A DNA stretch of 64,000 bases from Desulfurococcaceae archaeon MEX13E-LK6-19 (GCA_029637525.1 CP072660.1:124001-188000); one strand, 5' to 3'; positions 42,709-51,505 are shown, counted from the stretch's first letter. Notes: generated from the letters alone by a model not told the origin. A program made the numbers and translations.

Positions 42709-44358
42709 TTATGCTGGCAAAATAAGTGTAAGCGCAATTGGTACAAAGAGAACGTTAATGAAGTCAATAATCATTACTTTATAGAATAGTTTTTCTAAAA
42801 ACCATTTTAGCCTCCATATACTATTACCCATTAATGGCGCCTTGAATACTATGTTATTATAATAGAGCTGCTCCTGTGAACAATTATCAAGAGATTGTTT
42901 TACTAACTCCCTCGTCTTTTCCAAAAGTTCTCTACTTAGCTGAATGGGTTTGTAGACTTCTCCCGAGAAAACACCTGTTTCACTATGTTCATCATTAGTA
43001 ATTACTTCCGCTATATCGCACCCCTGCATGGTCATTTCCTTGATTAGTTCCTCTCTTACACCAGGCTCCATATTGTTTCCAGGTATGTAGAGTATACAAG
43101 TATACTTTTCTCCAGTCTTCAGCGTGAGAAGCGTAATCTCTCCATTGACTACACCGGGAGTGTTATTTATCTTGCTTGATGATACACCTACACAGTAGTT
43201 CAGGTTCTGTATTTTGATTCTTTTTATGGAATCAACTACTTTGTCTATCAACGTAAATATACTGGTTATGTCGGGTTCAACTGTTAATTCACTATTATGC
43301 GAATCAATAACTACTATTGGTTGGATACCTTCTTCAACACTTTTCCTCCAAGCGTACTCTTGAATACTGTAGGGTAGATCGTCTATACCCCCATTTGTTC
43401 TAGAGAGAAAAACTAGTGCCATGCATGAGAAAAGACATACAAGTGCTTCCCATTCATTTACACGAACAGTAAAAGTGTCTATAGGAATGCACTCTCTTCC
43501 TTTCTTGCTACGGATAGCATTGCTTATTAGTTCAGCATATTTAATAGCATATTCTTTTAATGCAATGTTTCTATCATGACTGCCCATTCCATGTAGAATC
43601 AACGTCTTATACTCTTTTAGAAAACTGCTAAGAATTGATGGAAAATCGCTACTTCCGATTCTACCAAATGGACCATAATGTATGTCAGTATAGATTATTG
43701 CTGCATTACTTGTTGATATTATATGTGCTTGTATGTTTTTAAATACAGATAATCTCGAGAAGATCCTCTCAATAAGCTTCTCTCCATTGAGCTTATATCT
43801 TAGAAAACCTATACCAACACTTAATACATCTATACCCCTGATCTTATGCCTTGCGACATAATACGCTGTACCTATGCTTAATAAAGCTGGTATTACACCA
43901 TAAACGAATATTATTACATTACTCTTAATAAACATAAACACTACAAGTGCCAAGAATAGTGAAGAAACCAACACGTAGGTTATGGTTTTTCTATTAAGAC
44001 CCGATATTCCTACTATTAATATTGAGAGTAGACCAGATAAACTAGCCAAAACCACTGATACACTAGTTATACCCAGTAACTCTTTGACAACTAGTACAGG
44101 AAACAGTACAAGGACAAGTGAGAACAATATGTATCCAAGTACTCGTTTAACCGTGGAAAAAGGATTTTTTTCTACTAGCCCATACAGGTAAAGCAATAGT
44201 GCTGAGAGTATAATTAATGAAACAAATACTTTAAAGAAAACACCTAATATTGTATAAAGTACCAGAGATGTCAATACAATAAGAGCCATGATAACGGTTT
44301 TTGATGGTAGACTAAATAGTACTCTGTAATATTTCTGTACACTAGACCTGTTACCCAC
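42709..44358 (-). CDS. DUF2070 family membrane protein
   Basis: A 549-residue archaeal protein. About six hydrophobic helices occupy residues 18-185. A cytoplasmic or exterior domain follows with YTDIHYGPFGRIGSSDFP (about 225-243), HGMGSHDRN (about 258-266) and VIDSHNSELTV, the conserved His- and Gly-rich motifs of DUF2070. A last hydrophobic helix lies at the C-terminus (FINVLFVPIALTLIL). Function is unknown; the histidine motifs suggest a metal-dependent activity. Confidence 0.82.
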   Translation of the reverse strand: MGNRSSVQKYYRVLFSLPSKTVIMALIVLTSLVLYTILGVFFKVFVSLIILSALLLYLYGLVEKNPFSTVKRVLGYILFSLVLVLFPVLVVKELLGITSVSVVLASLSGLLSILIVGISGLNRKTITYVLVSSLFLALVVFMFIKSNVIIFVYGVIPALLSIGTAYYVARHKIRGIDVLSVGIGFLRYKLNGEKLIERIFSRLSVFKNIQAHIISTSNAAIIYTDIHYGPFGRIGSSDFPSILSSFLKEYKTLILHGMGSHDRNIALKEYAIKYAELISNAIRSKKGRECIPIDTFTVRVNEWEALVCLFSCMALVFLSRTNGGIDDLPYSIQEYAWRKSVEEGIQPIVVIDSHNSELTVEPDITSIFTLIDKVVDSIKRIKIQNLNYCVGVSSSKINNTPGVVNGEITLLTLKTGEKYTCILYIPGNNMEPGVREELIKEMTMQGCDIAEVITNDEHSETGVFSGEVYKPIQLSRELLEKTRELVKQSLDNCSQEQLYYNNIVFKAPLMGNSIWRLKWFLEKLFYKVMIIDFINVLFVPIALTLILPA

Positions 44359-44434
44359 TACTAATCCTACCTCTTATCAGAGAGACCTTGTTTCTAGTTT
44401 ATTAAAGTCTATACTGCATTCGCTTATGGAGTAC

Positions 44435-44986
44435 TTACTCTTTTTCTTTTTTCTTCTTCACTTTGTAGTATGTTGCCGCTATGAATACTATTAGCGCTAA
44501 TACGCCTCCTATTTCCTTTCCAGTTATAGTAGGCCAATAAGAGTATATTCCGAAGAAGACTAGAATTGAGCCTAGTAGCGTTAATGCAAAGTCTATGACT
44601 TTCTCGGCTAAGACATAGGAGAGCCCCATGCTAACTATGATTATGACTATGAGCGCGGCAATATTTTCTTCAAGACCAAGAGCTACTCCTGCTACCACAC
44701 CCAGTATTAATCCTATAACAACCGATATAGCTGCTTTAACAATAAACCAACCTAGGAATGCTCCAACAAGGAAAGCAATTACTGATATTATTATTGCTTG
44801 AGATGTTCCTACGTCAAGCCATCGTGTTAACAAGATATACATTGCAACAGATATTACACCGCCTGAGACAATCATCATTATATATTTCAACAATGTTTTA
44901 CCAATGAATGCGATAATTATTCCTCCTATAATCAGAGCTATTGTCACGTAAATACTGGCTTCACCAGTAATAATGGCTTCCTGCAA
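44435..44986 (-). CDS. Six-helix membrane protein rich in glycine
   Basis: A 183-residue membrane protein with about six hydrophobic segments. The glycine spacing (VVIGLILGVVAGVALGL, IIGGIIIAFIG) allows tight helix packing. A basic tail KVKKKKEKE ends it inside the cell. Family is not recognised with certainty; TMEM198-like or DUF4203-like proteins have similar layouts. The region upstream to the tRNA-Ala gene is short. Confidence 0.65.
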   Translation of the reverse strand: MQEAIITGEASIYVTIALIIGGIIIAFIGKTLLKYIMMIVSGGVISVAMYILLTRWLDVGTSQAIIISVIAFLVGAFLGWFIVKAAISVVIGLILGVVAGVALGLEENIAALIVIIIVSMGLSYVLAEKVIDFALTLLGSILVFFGIYSYWPTITGKEIGGVLALIVFIAATYYKVKKKKEKE

Positions 44987-45064
44987 AAATATCCCCTCAT
45001 TAAATAGGGCTTAATAGTGAAAATAAAACATTTACTACCATTAATAAAGAAGGTACAAGGATTA

Positions 45065-45159
45065 TGGTGGACCGGCCGGGATTCGAACCCGGGACCTCCG
45101 CCTATCCCTGGCTTCGAACCGTGCGAGGGCGGCGCTCTTCCAGGCTGAGCTACCGGCCC
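45065..45159 (-). tRNA. tRNA-Ala(CGC) with an anticodon-loop intron, CCA encoded
   Basis: After removing an 18-base insert at 37/38 (45104-45121), the minus strand gives a canonical 74-base tRNA plus CCA. The acceptor GGGCCGG pairs with CCGGTCC and contains G3-U70, the alanine identity pair. The anticodon loop is CTCGCAA with anticodon CGC. The intron folds by itself as a small hairpin (GGTT with AGCC), but the flanking bulge-helix-bulge has a G-A mismatch in the central helix, so its splice motif is relaxed. Confidence 0.95.
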
Positions 45160-45211
45160 ACCTCTCTTTAACACACATACAATCTGGGGGCTTAATAATT
45201 TAGCATTCCAT

Positions 45212-45223
45212 CTATTTATATAG
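45212..45223 (-). promoter_or_regulatory. TATA box for tRNA-Ala
   Basis: On the minus strand TATATAAAT is the core, about 55 bases before the mature 5' end of the tRNA. It is a typical archaeal tRNA promoter position with a leader. The same AT tract could act in the plus direction for the downstream sRNA. Confidence 0.4.
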
Positions 45224-45277
45224 TATTAACGTTAAGAAGTATTGCTTAATACACCCGAGTCCCTACTGACTAATCGA

Positions 45278-45354
45278 GGGGCCCGTGAGAAGATGTAGGC
45301 GACGGGCGGCCTGACAAGTGATGATCCATTGTAGCATTAATTCTCACGGGCCCC
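45278..45354 (+). ncRNA. C/D-type sRNA candidate with 14-bp closing stem, 16S C1402 guide
   Basis: GGGGCCCGTGAGAA (45278-45291) pairs perfectly with TTCTCACGGGCCCC (45341-45354). The 49-base loop has D' CTGA (45311-45314), spacer CAA and C' GTGATGA (45318-45324), an exact archaeal K-loop. The 11 bases GCGACGGGCGG before D' are complementary to the 16S segment CCGCCCGTC (E. coli 1399-1407) and, in crenarchaea as I recall, two bases further. The base five positions upstream of D' pairs with C1402, a universally 2'-O-methylated position in bacteria. Terminal C and D boxes are degenerate, so this may be a single-guide form closed by the long stem. Confidence 0.7.
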
Positions 45355-45365
45355 GAATATATGGT

Positions 45366-45441
45366 ATGCCTATGAGGAGCAGCGGATAAACTGAATACCA
45401 AGAATACTTAATCACGTGATGAAACTTGCTTTCTGAGGCAC
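45366..45441 (+). ncRNA. C/D box sRNA candidate with terminal stem
   Basis: TGCC (45367-45370) pairs with GGCA (45437-45440). C ATGAGGA (45372-45378, one mismatch), 12-base guide GCAGCGGATAAA, D' CTGA (45391-45394), spacer, C' GTGATGA (45416-45422), 10-base guide AACTTGCTTT and D CTGA (45433-45436) follow in the canonical order. Having both boxes, two guides of the right length and a closing stem makes this one of the best candidates in the window. Targets were not identified by eye. Confidence 0.65.
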
Positions 45442-45463
45442 TATGACGAAATAAAATGACAAG

Positions 45464-45471
45464 TTTATAAA
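45464..45471 (+). promoter_or_regulatory. TATA box for tRNA-Ile
   Basis: TTTATAAA lies 60 bases before the mature tRNA 5' end, leaving a leader of about 30 bases from the expected start point. Confidence 0.42.
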
Positions 45472-45526
45472 CCCAGTCCTGTAACAATATGGAATACGGA
45501 ATAGAAAGAGTCTTGAGGCCGGGAGT

Positions 45527-45628
45527 GGGCCCGTAGCTCAGCCTGGTGGAGCGCCCGTTGGCCGAAAAGAGTGAGGCCAGGCGAAGCTGATAACCGGGAG
45601 GTCGGGGGTTCAAATCCCCCCGGGCCCA
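45527..45628 (+). tRNA. tRNA-Ile(GAU) with an intron at 30/31, no encoded CCA
   Basis: A 28-base insert (45558-45585) interrupts the anticodon stem between positions 30 and 31. Without it the molecule is a perfect 74-base tRNA: GGGCCCG/CGGGCCC acceptor, GCTC/GAGC D stem, CCCGG-CTGATAA-CCGGG anticodon arm, GGGGG-TTCAAAT-CCCCC T arm. Bulge-helix-bulge is exact: central helix CGCC with GGCG, bulges CG|T and AA|G, inner helix TGGCC with GGCCA. After A73 the DNA reads CTT, so CCA must be added. Confidence 0.94.
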
Positions 45629-45735
45629 CTTCTTCTTTGTTCCTCTACCTTAGTAGTGCCTTAGTAGAAATTCTTATAGATCAGAATAGTTACACCAATC
45701 TCTCTCCTCTTTATATTCTATTTATACTGTAATGG

Positions 45736-45951
45736 GTGGAATTGGTGGAAAAACACGTACTCACCGTAACTATAGATTTGAATGCTCTAGCTCATCGCCT
45801 TATTGGAAGCAAGAAACAATATATTAGACCACAAGAACTGGCTTACGAGCTGAGTATTTCCGTGAGATCCGCAGGTAAACTTCTTTCTCGGTTAGCAAAG
45901 ATGGGATATGTTGAGAAGTGGAGTAAGAACCTCTATAGAATAAAACATTGA
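45736..45951 (+). CDS. Small winged-helix protein
   Basis: A 71-residue protein starting at GTG. The order helix (IDLNALAHRLI), helix (RPQELAYELSI), recognition helix (SVRSAGKLLSRLAKMG) and wing (YVEKWSKNLYRIKH) is that of a winged-helix DNA-binding domain. It follows the tRNA-Ile gene and precedes a convergent aminotransferase. It may be an archaeal global or local regulator, or a nucleoid-type protein. No partner or ligand domain is present. Confidence 0.75.
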   Translation: MELVEKHVLTVTIDLNALAHRLIGSKKQYIRPQELAYELSISVRSAGKLLSRLAKMGYVEKWSKNLYRIKH

Positions 45952-45972
45952 TATTTAAGTAAAAATAATTGT

Positions 45973-47091
45973 TTAAGCTAAATCTTTAATGTAATCGATT
46001 ACTTTCTTTAAGTCTTCAACAAGCGCAAAGCCCATCATGCCTATTCTTACAAGTTTATCAGCATACTCGCCTAAACCTGTTGCAATAACGAAACCATATT
46101 TTTCTTTAAGCTTTTTAACAACATTCTTTGCTCCATTAACTTCTATTACCGCAACACTATAAGCACGTATACTTTCGTCTTTTACCAGTGGTTTGAGACC
46201 TTTTTCTTCAGCATAACTATATACTTCTTTTGCTCTTTCTTTATGCAATTCGAAGTAATTCTTGACGCCATAGTCATGAATTTTCTTTAAACTAACATAC
46301 AGACTAACGACATTATTTATAGGCGGTGTTGTCACAGTCCAACCATACTTGTCCTTGTATTCTATATACTTACATAAGTCCATGTAAAACGGTGTTTTCA
46401 CTTTATCTTTCTTTTCATAAATTAAATCAACCATTTTCTTATCTAGAGCAATAATCGATAGACCAGGGTATGCACCTAAGCATTTCTGAGGACCCGTCAC
46501 AATAGCTCCAAGACCCCATTCATCCATTTTTATTTCTTCTGCACCAACACTGGATACACCATCAACAATAACTATCGAACCTGTTTCCGCCGCTGCTTTA
46601 CCTATTTTATCAAGATACCTTACAGCCGTACCAGCACTAGTTTCATAATGTACTACACCAACAACATCATAACCACCTTCTTTAATCTTGTCAACTACAA
46701 TATCTGGATCACTAACACTTCCTAAAGGAGCTTCAATTGAATCAACATTACTGGTATATCTTTTAACGATCTCCTCCATCCACGTACCAAAGAAGCCATG
46801 TTTAATAACTAAGACGCGATCTTTTGGCGTGAGAATATTAATAAATACAGACTCTATACCGAGCGTAGAGGAGCCAGGCATCAATATTACTTTGCATTTT
46901 TCAGAAGCGCCAACAATTGGTTTCATGAGTTTTTCAATATTATTGTATAGTAGAGAAAATTCTTCAGAGCGGTGACTAAACACACTTGTGGATGACGCTT
47001 TTTTCACTTCGTCAAGCGGGTCTACAGGGCCAGGTATAAATACTTTCTTTATTTTATTTATCATTTTAATTGGGTCGGACAAAACATTCAC
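45973..47091 (-). CDS. Class V aminotransferase (alanine-glyoxylate/serine-pyruvate type)
   Basis: A 372-residue PLP enzyme. VIVDGVSSVGA holds D177 (cofactor nitrogen contact), and VTGPQKCLGAYPG holds K203, the PLP Schiff-base lysine. PGSSTLGIES and HGFFGTWM are family segments. Fold type I alanine-glyoxylate and serine-pyruvate aminotransferases are the nearest kin; the organism may use it for serine or glycine metabolism. The N-terminus may begin at a later ATG (about 47064). Confidence 0.92.
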   Translation of the reverse strand: MNVLSDPIKMINKIKKVFIPGPVDPLDEVKKASSTSVFSHRSEEFSLLYNNIEKLMKPIVGASEKCKVILMPGSSTLGIESVFINILTPKDRVLVIKHGFFGTWMEEIVKRYTSNVDSIEAPLGSVSDPDIVVDKIKEGGYDVVGVVHYETSAGTAVRYLDKIGKAAAETGSIVIVDGVSSVGAEEIKMDEWGLGAIVTGPQKCLGAYPGLSIIALDKKMVDLIYEKKDKVKTPFYMDLCKYIEYKDKYGWTVTTPPINNVVSLYVSLKKIHDYGVKNYFELHKERAKEVYSYAEEKGLKPLVKDESIRAYSVAVIEVNGAKNVVKKLKEKYGFVIATGLGEYADKLVRIGMMGFALVEDLKKVIDYIKDLA

Positions 47092-47191
47092 CCAAAACCC
47101 CTCCCAACACCATATAAACTGGTGACCAAACGACTATTATTTATTACCATAACTATGGACATAATATTAAACTACTTAAAACGAATTATCT

Positions 47192-48085
47192 TTACAAAAA
47201 CAATTTACTTATTAACAAATCAGTTGATATAACAAAATACTTGCCATGAACGTAGCCCAGTATGTTCTCAACAACGGGGCATTTCCATCTAAATACTAGT
47301 ATGATCTTATTGGCTAACGCAATATCTTTTAGTTCCTCAAGCTTCTCGATAATACAATCAATACCAATGGGGTTCCTGATGAGGATTAAGTCATTGTCTC
47401 TTATCGCCTTAAATAATTCAAATGATATGTCAGCAGGTTTATTAAGTACATGATAAACAAGACTGGTTTCCATTAGTGCATCTTTGAGGTCACCCAAAGA
47501 TTGCTGAAAACCTATCAAGTCGTTATATATGTATACGTTAACATCAATATTCTTTTCAGCAAGCATAGTTATGAAGAGTTTATCAACCCATAAACTAGCC
47601 AAGCTACCAGGAAAATACGCTAATGAAGAACCTGACGGCATATAGTCTATTACTTTGAGTACCTCTAGACCAGGCGGTGCGGGATTAGATAGTATGGATG
47701 ATAACTTCGTGTAATCTATATTGTCTGTTTTACTCTCAATAAAAAACCATGGGTCATCAACAAGTATAGATAATATTATTGTTCTTGATAAAACATCTTC
47801 TATACCCATACTCCTTATGGAACTTGTAATCGATAAGGCAATATCGTATAGTTTCTTTGTCATCAAGAATATTCTTCTCCTCAACGACAATAGCTTCTTT
47901 TTACTATCAAATAAGTTGATAAGTTTTAGAGAACCATAATGTATTTCATAAAGAGGTTTTTCACCAATATTATCTACAATATATTTAAAAATTATTTTTA
48001 CCTCATTATACCCCAAATCAACAATTTTAATAAAACGATACAATCTCTCGATTAAACAAAAAATACAGTCAACAGATAATTTCAT
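47192..48085 (-). CDS. Divergent DUF89/ARMT1-like protein
   Basis: About 297 residues from ATG 48085, preceded by GGTGAAAG; a start at 48112 would overlap the upstream gene. The N-terminus MKLSVDCIFCLIERLYRFIKIV matches the CxxC-LxxR opening of archaeal DUF89 metal-dependent phosphatases (damage-control proteins). The usual phosphatase D-x-x-G-N/D metal motifs are weak; the relevant part reads VYIYNDLIGFQQSLGDLKDA. It may be a degenerate member. It is coupled closely to the amidohydrolase-like gene upstream. Confidence 0.5.
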   Translation of the reverse strand: MKLSVDCIFCLIERLYRFIKIVDLGYNEVKIIFKYIVDNIGEKPLYEIHYGSLKLINLFDSKKKLLSLRRRIFLMTKKLYDIALSITSSIRSMGIEDVLSRTIILSILVDDPWFFIESKTDNIDYTKLSSILSNPAPPGLEVLKVIDYMPSGSSLAYFPGSLASLWVDKLFITMLAEKNIDVNVYIYNDLIGFQQSLGDLKDALMETSLVYHVLNKPADISFELFKAIRDNDLILIRNPIGIDCIIEKLEELKDIALANKIILVFRWKCPVVENILGYVHGKYFVISTDLLISKLFL

Positions 48086-48089
48086 TCTT

Positions 48090-48968
48090 TCACCATTTAT
48101 TATAAACAACATCTAGTGCTCTTGCTACTTCTACTTCATTAACAACATAAACCAGACCTTGTTCAACAACTATGTCACCATCTACAATAACTACATCTGG
48201 TAAATACCCTCTAGCGAGAATGGTTTGTGGTGCGTGTTTTAACAATGGTGCTTTTAATGGTTTTCTAGCATCATATATGGTTATGTGTGCTCTTGCATTT
48301 TTCTCTATAAAACCATTATCAAGACCCAATATCCTGTACGGGCTTGTCAGTACTTTAATGATGTCGACGAACCCATATTTTCTTAATGCATGAGAAAGCA
48401 ATGCATTTACATTAACAGTGTTCTTCAGATAAACAATACTGCAATGGGGACTTATTTCATCATAGCAAATCCTTTCTCTAGGTAGATCACTATCTACTTT
48501 TATTCCATAGATCGACTTATTGTTAATAATGTTTCCATAAGAATTAAACAAGTTCTCATCGCCCATTATTGCAATAGGTATTGAAAGTGTTTTCGCTACA
48601 TCAATAGCTAGCTGAATATACTCCATGTTTTCATTGTAGATCACCGGCAGAGTAATGCCGTTAGCTAAAAGCTCGTAAAAAGCTGCTTTAATGAAGCCTT
48701 TGATCTCTTCTTTACTAAATACACTAAGATCATATTTGTCGGTTATACCCCTAAATGGGTATAATGATGGCGTTAAGGCTACAGAATACCCGTGAATTAC
48801 AATAGCTTTCTTATCAAAAGTATAATGGAGCTCACTCAAACTATACTCTACCGGTGGCTCCCGTCCAAGATCACCTATAGTGTTTTCATCAATGTAGACA
48901 AACCCTTCTTCAAATACACCGTTTTCTCTTACGTAATATACTTTATCTATTAGTATCCTGACACCCAA
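48090..48968 (-). CDS. Amidohydrolase-like protein without the metal-binding HxH
   Basis: A 292-residue protein. It opens with the composite beta domain of amidohydrolases (GVRILIDKVYYVRENGVFEEGFVYIDENTIGDLG) and ends with the matching segment HITIYDARKPLKAP...PDVVIVDGDIVVEQGLVYVVN. Where a GxxDxHxH metal site should be, it reads VIHGYSVALTPSLYPFRG, so the catalytic histidines are lost. It could be a non-catalytic homologue, a binding protein or a diverged enzyme. Neighbours are the DUF89-like gene and an AT-rich divergent spacer. Family kinship with dihydroorotase or imidazolonepropionase is inferred. Confidence 0.68.
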   Translation of the reverse strand: MGVRILIDKVYYVRENGVFEEGFVYIDENTIGDLGREPPVEYSLSELHYTFDKKAIVIHGYSVALTPSLYPFRGITDKYDLSVFSKEEIKGFIKAAFYELLANGITLPVIYNENMEYIQLAIDVAKTLSIPIAIMGDENLFNSYGNIINNKSIYGIKVDSDLPRERICYDEISPHCSIVYLKNTVNVNALLSHALRKYGFVDIIKVLTSPYRILGLDNGFIEKNARAHITIYDARKPLKAPLLKHAPQTILARGYLPDVVIVDGDIVVEQGLVYVVNEVEVARALDVVYNKW

Positions 48969-49037
48969 TATTGTTCACCACTATTATGATTGACGTATAG
49001 ATCATCATTTTTCCATTACCAGATTATTTGTTTACCT

Positions 49038-49045
49038 ATGTATAA
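49038..49045 (+). promoter_or_regulatory. Possible TATA box for the gene at 49101
   Basis: ATGTATAAAGG occurs about 55 bases before the start codon. It fits an archaeal TATA box with a short leader. It is a single-site guess. Confidence 0.3.
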
Positions 49046-49100
49046 AGGTGGTAAAGAACATTAAATATGCATTGCATATAGCTAAGTGAAGGGAATAATA

Positions 49101-49607
49101 ATGGAGTGTATTATGTTTGAGATACGTTTCAAAAAGCTACAGAAACCTATTGATCACGGAATCGTCGCCGGGATAATTAATCCCTGCATAAAAAACGATC
49201 ATATAAAACCAATGATAATAATATATGCCGATGAACACCCTATTGGTGAAATGCTTGAAGTAAGTGTGCTAGTAGACAAGTACATAGAATTCACTTCCCC
49301 TTATTTCCTGATCATTGAAGCCGATGTATACCAAGCAGAACTTCTAAATCCTGAAAATGTAAAAGAGCTTGCAGAGAAATTAGGTATACGACGTTACTTC
49401 TTAAGCAAATGGAATATAATAGATTTATACATGGTGACTCAAATAATAGAAAAACACTCTCTTGACACATTTCTTAGCAATATATTGAAAACCAGAGCTA
49501 GCGAGAACCCGTATGTTCAAGGGCTTATAAACTATTTACGGAGAAATCCCCAAGGAAAGGATCTTCTTGTGAAAACAGAAACTGGTTGTAAACTATGTTC
49601 TGAATAG
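49101..49607 (+). CDS. Hypothetical protein upstream of aldehyde oxidoreductase
   Basis: About 168 residues from ATG 49101, which has AAGGGA upstream; GTG 49086 would add five residues. The protein is a soluble alpha/beta fold with IEFTSPYFLIIEADVYQAELLNP and a C-terminal TGCKLCSE, whose CxxC could bind metal or be redox active. No family is recognised. It lies 71 bases before the tungsten enzyme in the same direction. Confidence 0.6.
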   Translation: MECIMFEIRFKKLQKPIDHGIVAGIINPCIKNDHIKPMIIIYADEHPIGEMLEVSVLVDKYIEFTSPYFLIIEADVYQAELLNPENVKELAEKLGIRRYFLSKWNIIDLYMVTQIIEKHSLDTFLSNILKTRASENPYVQGLINYLRRNPQGKDLLVKTETGCKLCSE

Positions 49608-49678
49608 CAAGGTTCTACAGGAATTATGATAACATTTTTATCAAATAACGATAAGAATAATAGACATGGTGTATTGTT

Positions 49679-51505
49679 TTGAATGGCTGGCTAGGAGTTC
49701 TATTAAGAATAGACCTTACTAGAAATAAGATTATTAAACAAAAAATAGAGCCAGATGTTCTAACAAAATTCATAGGTGGACGAGGTCTCGCAATAAAAAT
49801 TCTTTGGGACGAGCTACCACCAGGAGTTGATCCATTATCTCCTTACAATAAACTTGTTATAGCCGCTGGACCCCTTAGTGGGTTACCAGCCCCCTCATCA
49901 GGAAAACTCGTTGTAGCAGCAAAGAGCCCGTTGACAAATGGTTATGGTGATGGAAACGTTGGTACATGGGCTTCCGTAGCATTAAGAAAAGCTGGCTACG
50001 ATGCTATAGTCGTTGAAGGCAAAGCAAAGAAACCTGTTTACGTATACATTGAGAATGATAAAGTAGAAATTAATGATGCCTCAGACCTATGGGGGCTTGA
50101 TACATTCAAAGCAGAAGACGAGTTAATCAAAAGACATGGAAAAGACTCGGGTGTACTACTAATAGGTCCTGCTGGAGAAAACATGGTAAGATACGCCACA
50201 ATAATATCGATGAAAGGGAGAAGCGGTGGACGTCCTGGAATAGGCGCTGTCATGGGCAGTAAGAATTTGAAAGCTATAGTAATCAAGGGATCAAAAGAAG
50301 TACCATTAGCTGACAAAAAGGCTTTTACAGAATTATCAAGAAAAGCGTATGAAGATATTCTATCAAAAGAAAACTACGACTTCTGGAGAAGACAAGGTAC
50401 AATGGCCACTATTGAATGGGCTCAAACAAACTCTGTTCTACCAACAATGAACTTTAGAGAAGGAATATTCGATGACTATGATAAGATAAGTGGTTCCTAC
50501 ATGGAGAAAATCAAAGTTGAACAAAGAGGATGCCCGTACTGTAACATGCAGTGTGGAAACGTAATACTTGATGAAGAAAAGGAGAAAAGCGAACTAGACT
50601 ACGAGAACGTGGCAATGCTCGGAAGCAACATCCTCATAGGCTCTCTAGAGAAAGTAGCTGTTCTCAATAGACTATGTGATATGCTGGGTATAGACACAAT
50701 ATCAATGGGCAGTTCTATAGCATTTCTAATGGAAGCCACCGAGAAGAAACTTATCAAAGACGGTATCGAATGGGGCGACTTCAAGGCAGCCAAACAACTC
50801 ATCATAGATACCGCATATAGACAGGGTCTCGGTGCTCTAGCAGCAGAAGGCACAATGAGAATGAGCATGTATTTACGCAATGGATCCGAAGAATGGGCAA
50901 TGCATGTAAAAGGCCTTGAAGTCTCAGCTTACGATTGCCATGCTGCACCAGGTATGGCCCTAGCCTATGGCACCTCACCCATAGGCGCCCATCACAAGGA
51001 TGCCTGGCTCATAGGACTAGAAGTGAAAATGGATAGAGCCGCTTACAACCGTGAGAAAGTAGAGAAACTCATTGAATGGCAGAGAATTAGAGGAGGATTA
51101 TTTGAGACATTAACAACCTGTAGACTACCATGGATCGAAGTAGGTCTTGACCTAGAATACTACCCCAAACTACTGAGTTATGCAACGGGAGTCACATACA
51201 CGCTCCAAGACATATACACTGTAGCTGATAGAGTCTACACGCTAATAAGATCATTCTGGATACGTGAATACAATGGATGGGATAAGACATACGATTATCC
51301 TCCAATGAGGTGGTTCAAAGAGCCATTAACTAAGGGACCATATAAGGGATGGAAACTAGATATCAACAAGTACGATAACTTCCTAAGAATGTACTATGAG
51401 ATGCGTGGATGGGATGAAAGGGGTATACCAACAAAAGAGACGCTTGAGAAACTTGGTTTAAGCGATGTTATACCTGTTCTTAGTAAAATTGTTTCACTAA
51501 CCTAA
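49679..51505 (+). CDS. Tungsten-containing aldehyde ferredoxin oxidoreductase family
   Basis: A 608-residue AOR-family enzyme starting at TTG. The 4Fe-4S ligands C285, C288, C292 (CPYCNMQC) and C481 (TTCRLPW) are in the expected order. [10 protein letters not shown] (about 33-42), [21 protein letters not shown] and [16 protein letters not shown] (185-200) are pterin-binding landmarks. It oxidises an aldehyde with ferredoxin, as in sugar and amino-acid fermentation. Which of the AOR/FOR/GOR/WOR types is not clear. The preceding CxxC-bearing gene may be an accessory protein, which is inference. Confidence 0.93.
   Translation: MNGWLGVLLRIDLTRNKIIKQKIEPDVLTKFIGGRGLAIKILWDELPPGVDPLSPYNKLVIAAGPLSGLPAPSSGKLVVAAKSPLTNGYGDGNVGTWASVALRKAGYDAIVVEGKAKKPVYVYIENDKVEINDASDLWGLDTFKAEDELIKRHGKDSGVLLIGPAGENMVRYATIISMKGRSGGRPGIGAVMGSKNLKAIVIKGSKEVPLADKKAFTELSRKAYEDILSKENYDFWRRQGTMATIEWAQTNSVLPTMNFREGIFDDYDKISGSYMEKIKVEQRGCPYCNMQCGNVILDEEKEKSELDYENVAMLGSNILIGSLEKVAVLNRLCDMLGIDTISMGSSIAFLMEATEKKLIKDGIEWGDFKAAKQLIIDTAYRQGLGALAAEGTMRMSMYLRNGSEEWAMHVKGLEVSAYDCHAAPGMALAYGTSPIGAHHKDAWLIGLEVKMDRAAYNREKVEKLIEWQRIRGGLFETLTTCRLPWIEVGLDLEYYPKLLSYATGVTYTLQDIYTVADRVYTLIRSFWIREYNGWDKTYDYPPMRWFKEPLTKGPYKGWKLDINKYDNFLRMYYEMRGWDERGIPTKETLEKLGLSDVIPVLSKIVSLT

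Noticed and set aside
44944-45174. Minus-strand open frame across the tRNA-Ala gene
   Set aside because: It covers a clear tRNA and its translated sequence is low-complexity; it is an antisense or read-through artefact.
45344-45613. Minus-strand open frame across the sRNA and tRNA-Ile
   Set aside because: It spans two structured RNA genes on the opposite strand and shows no protein-like composition.
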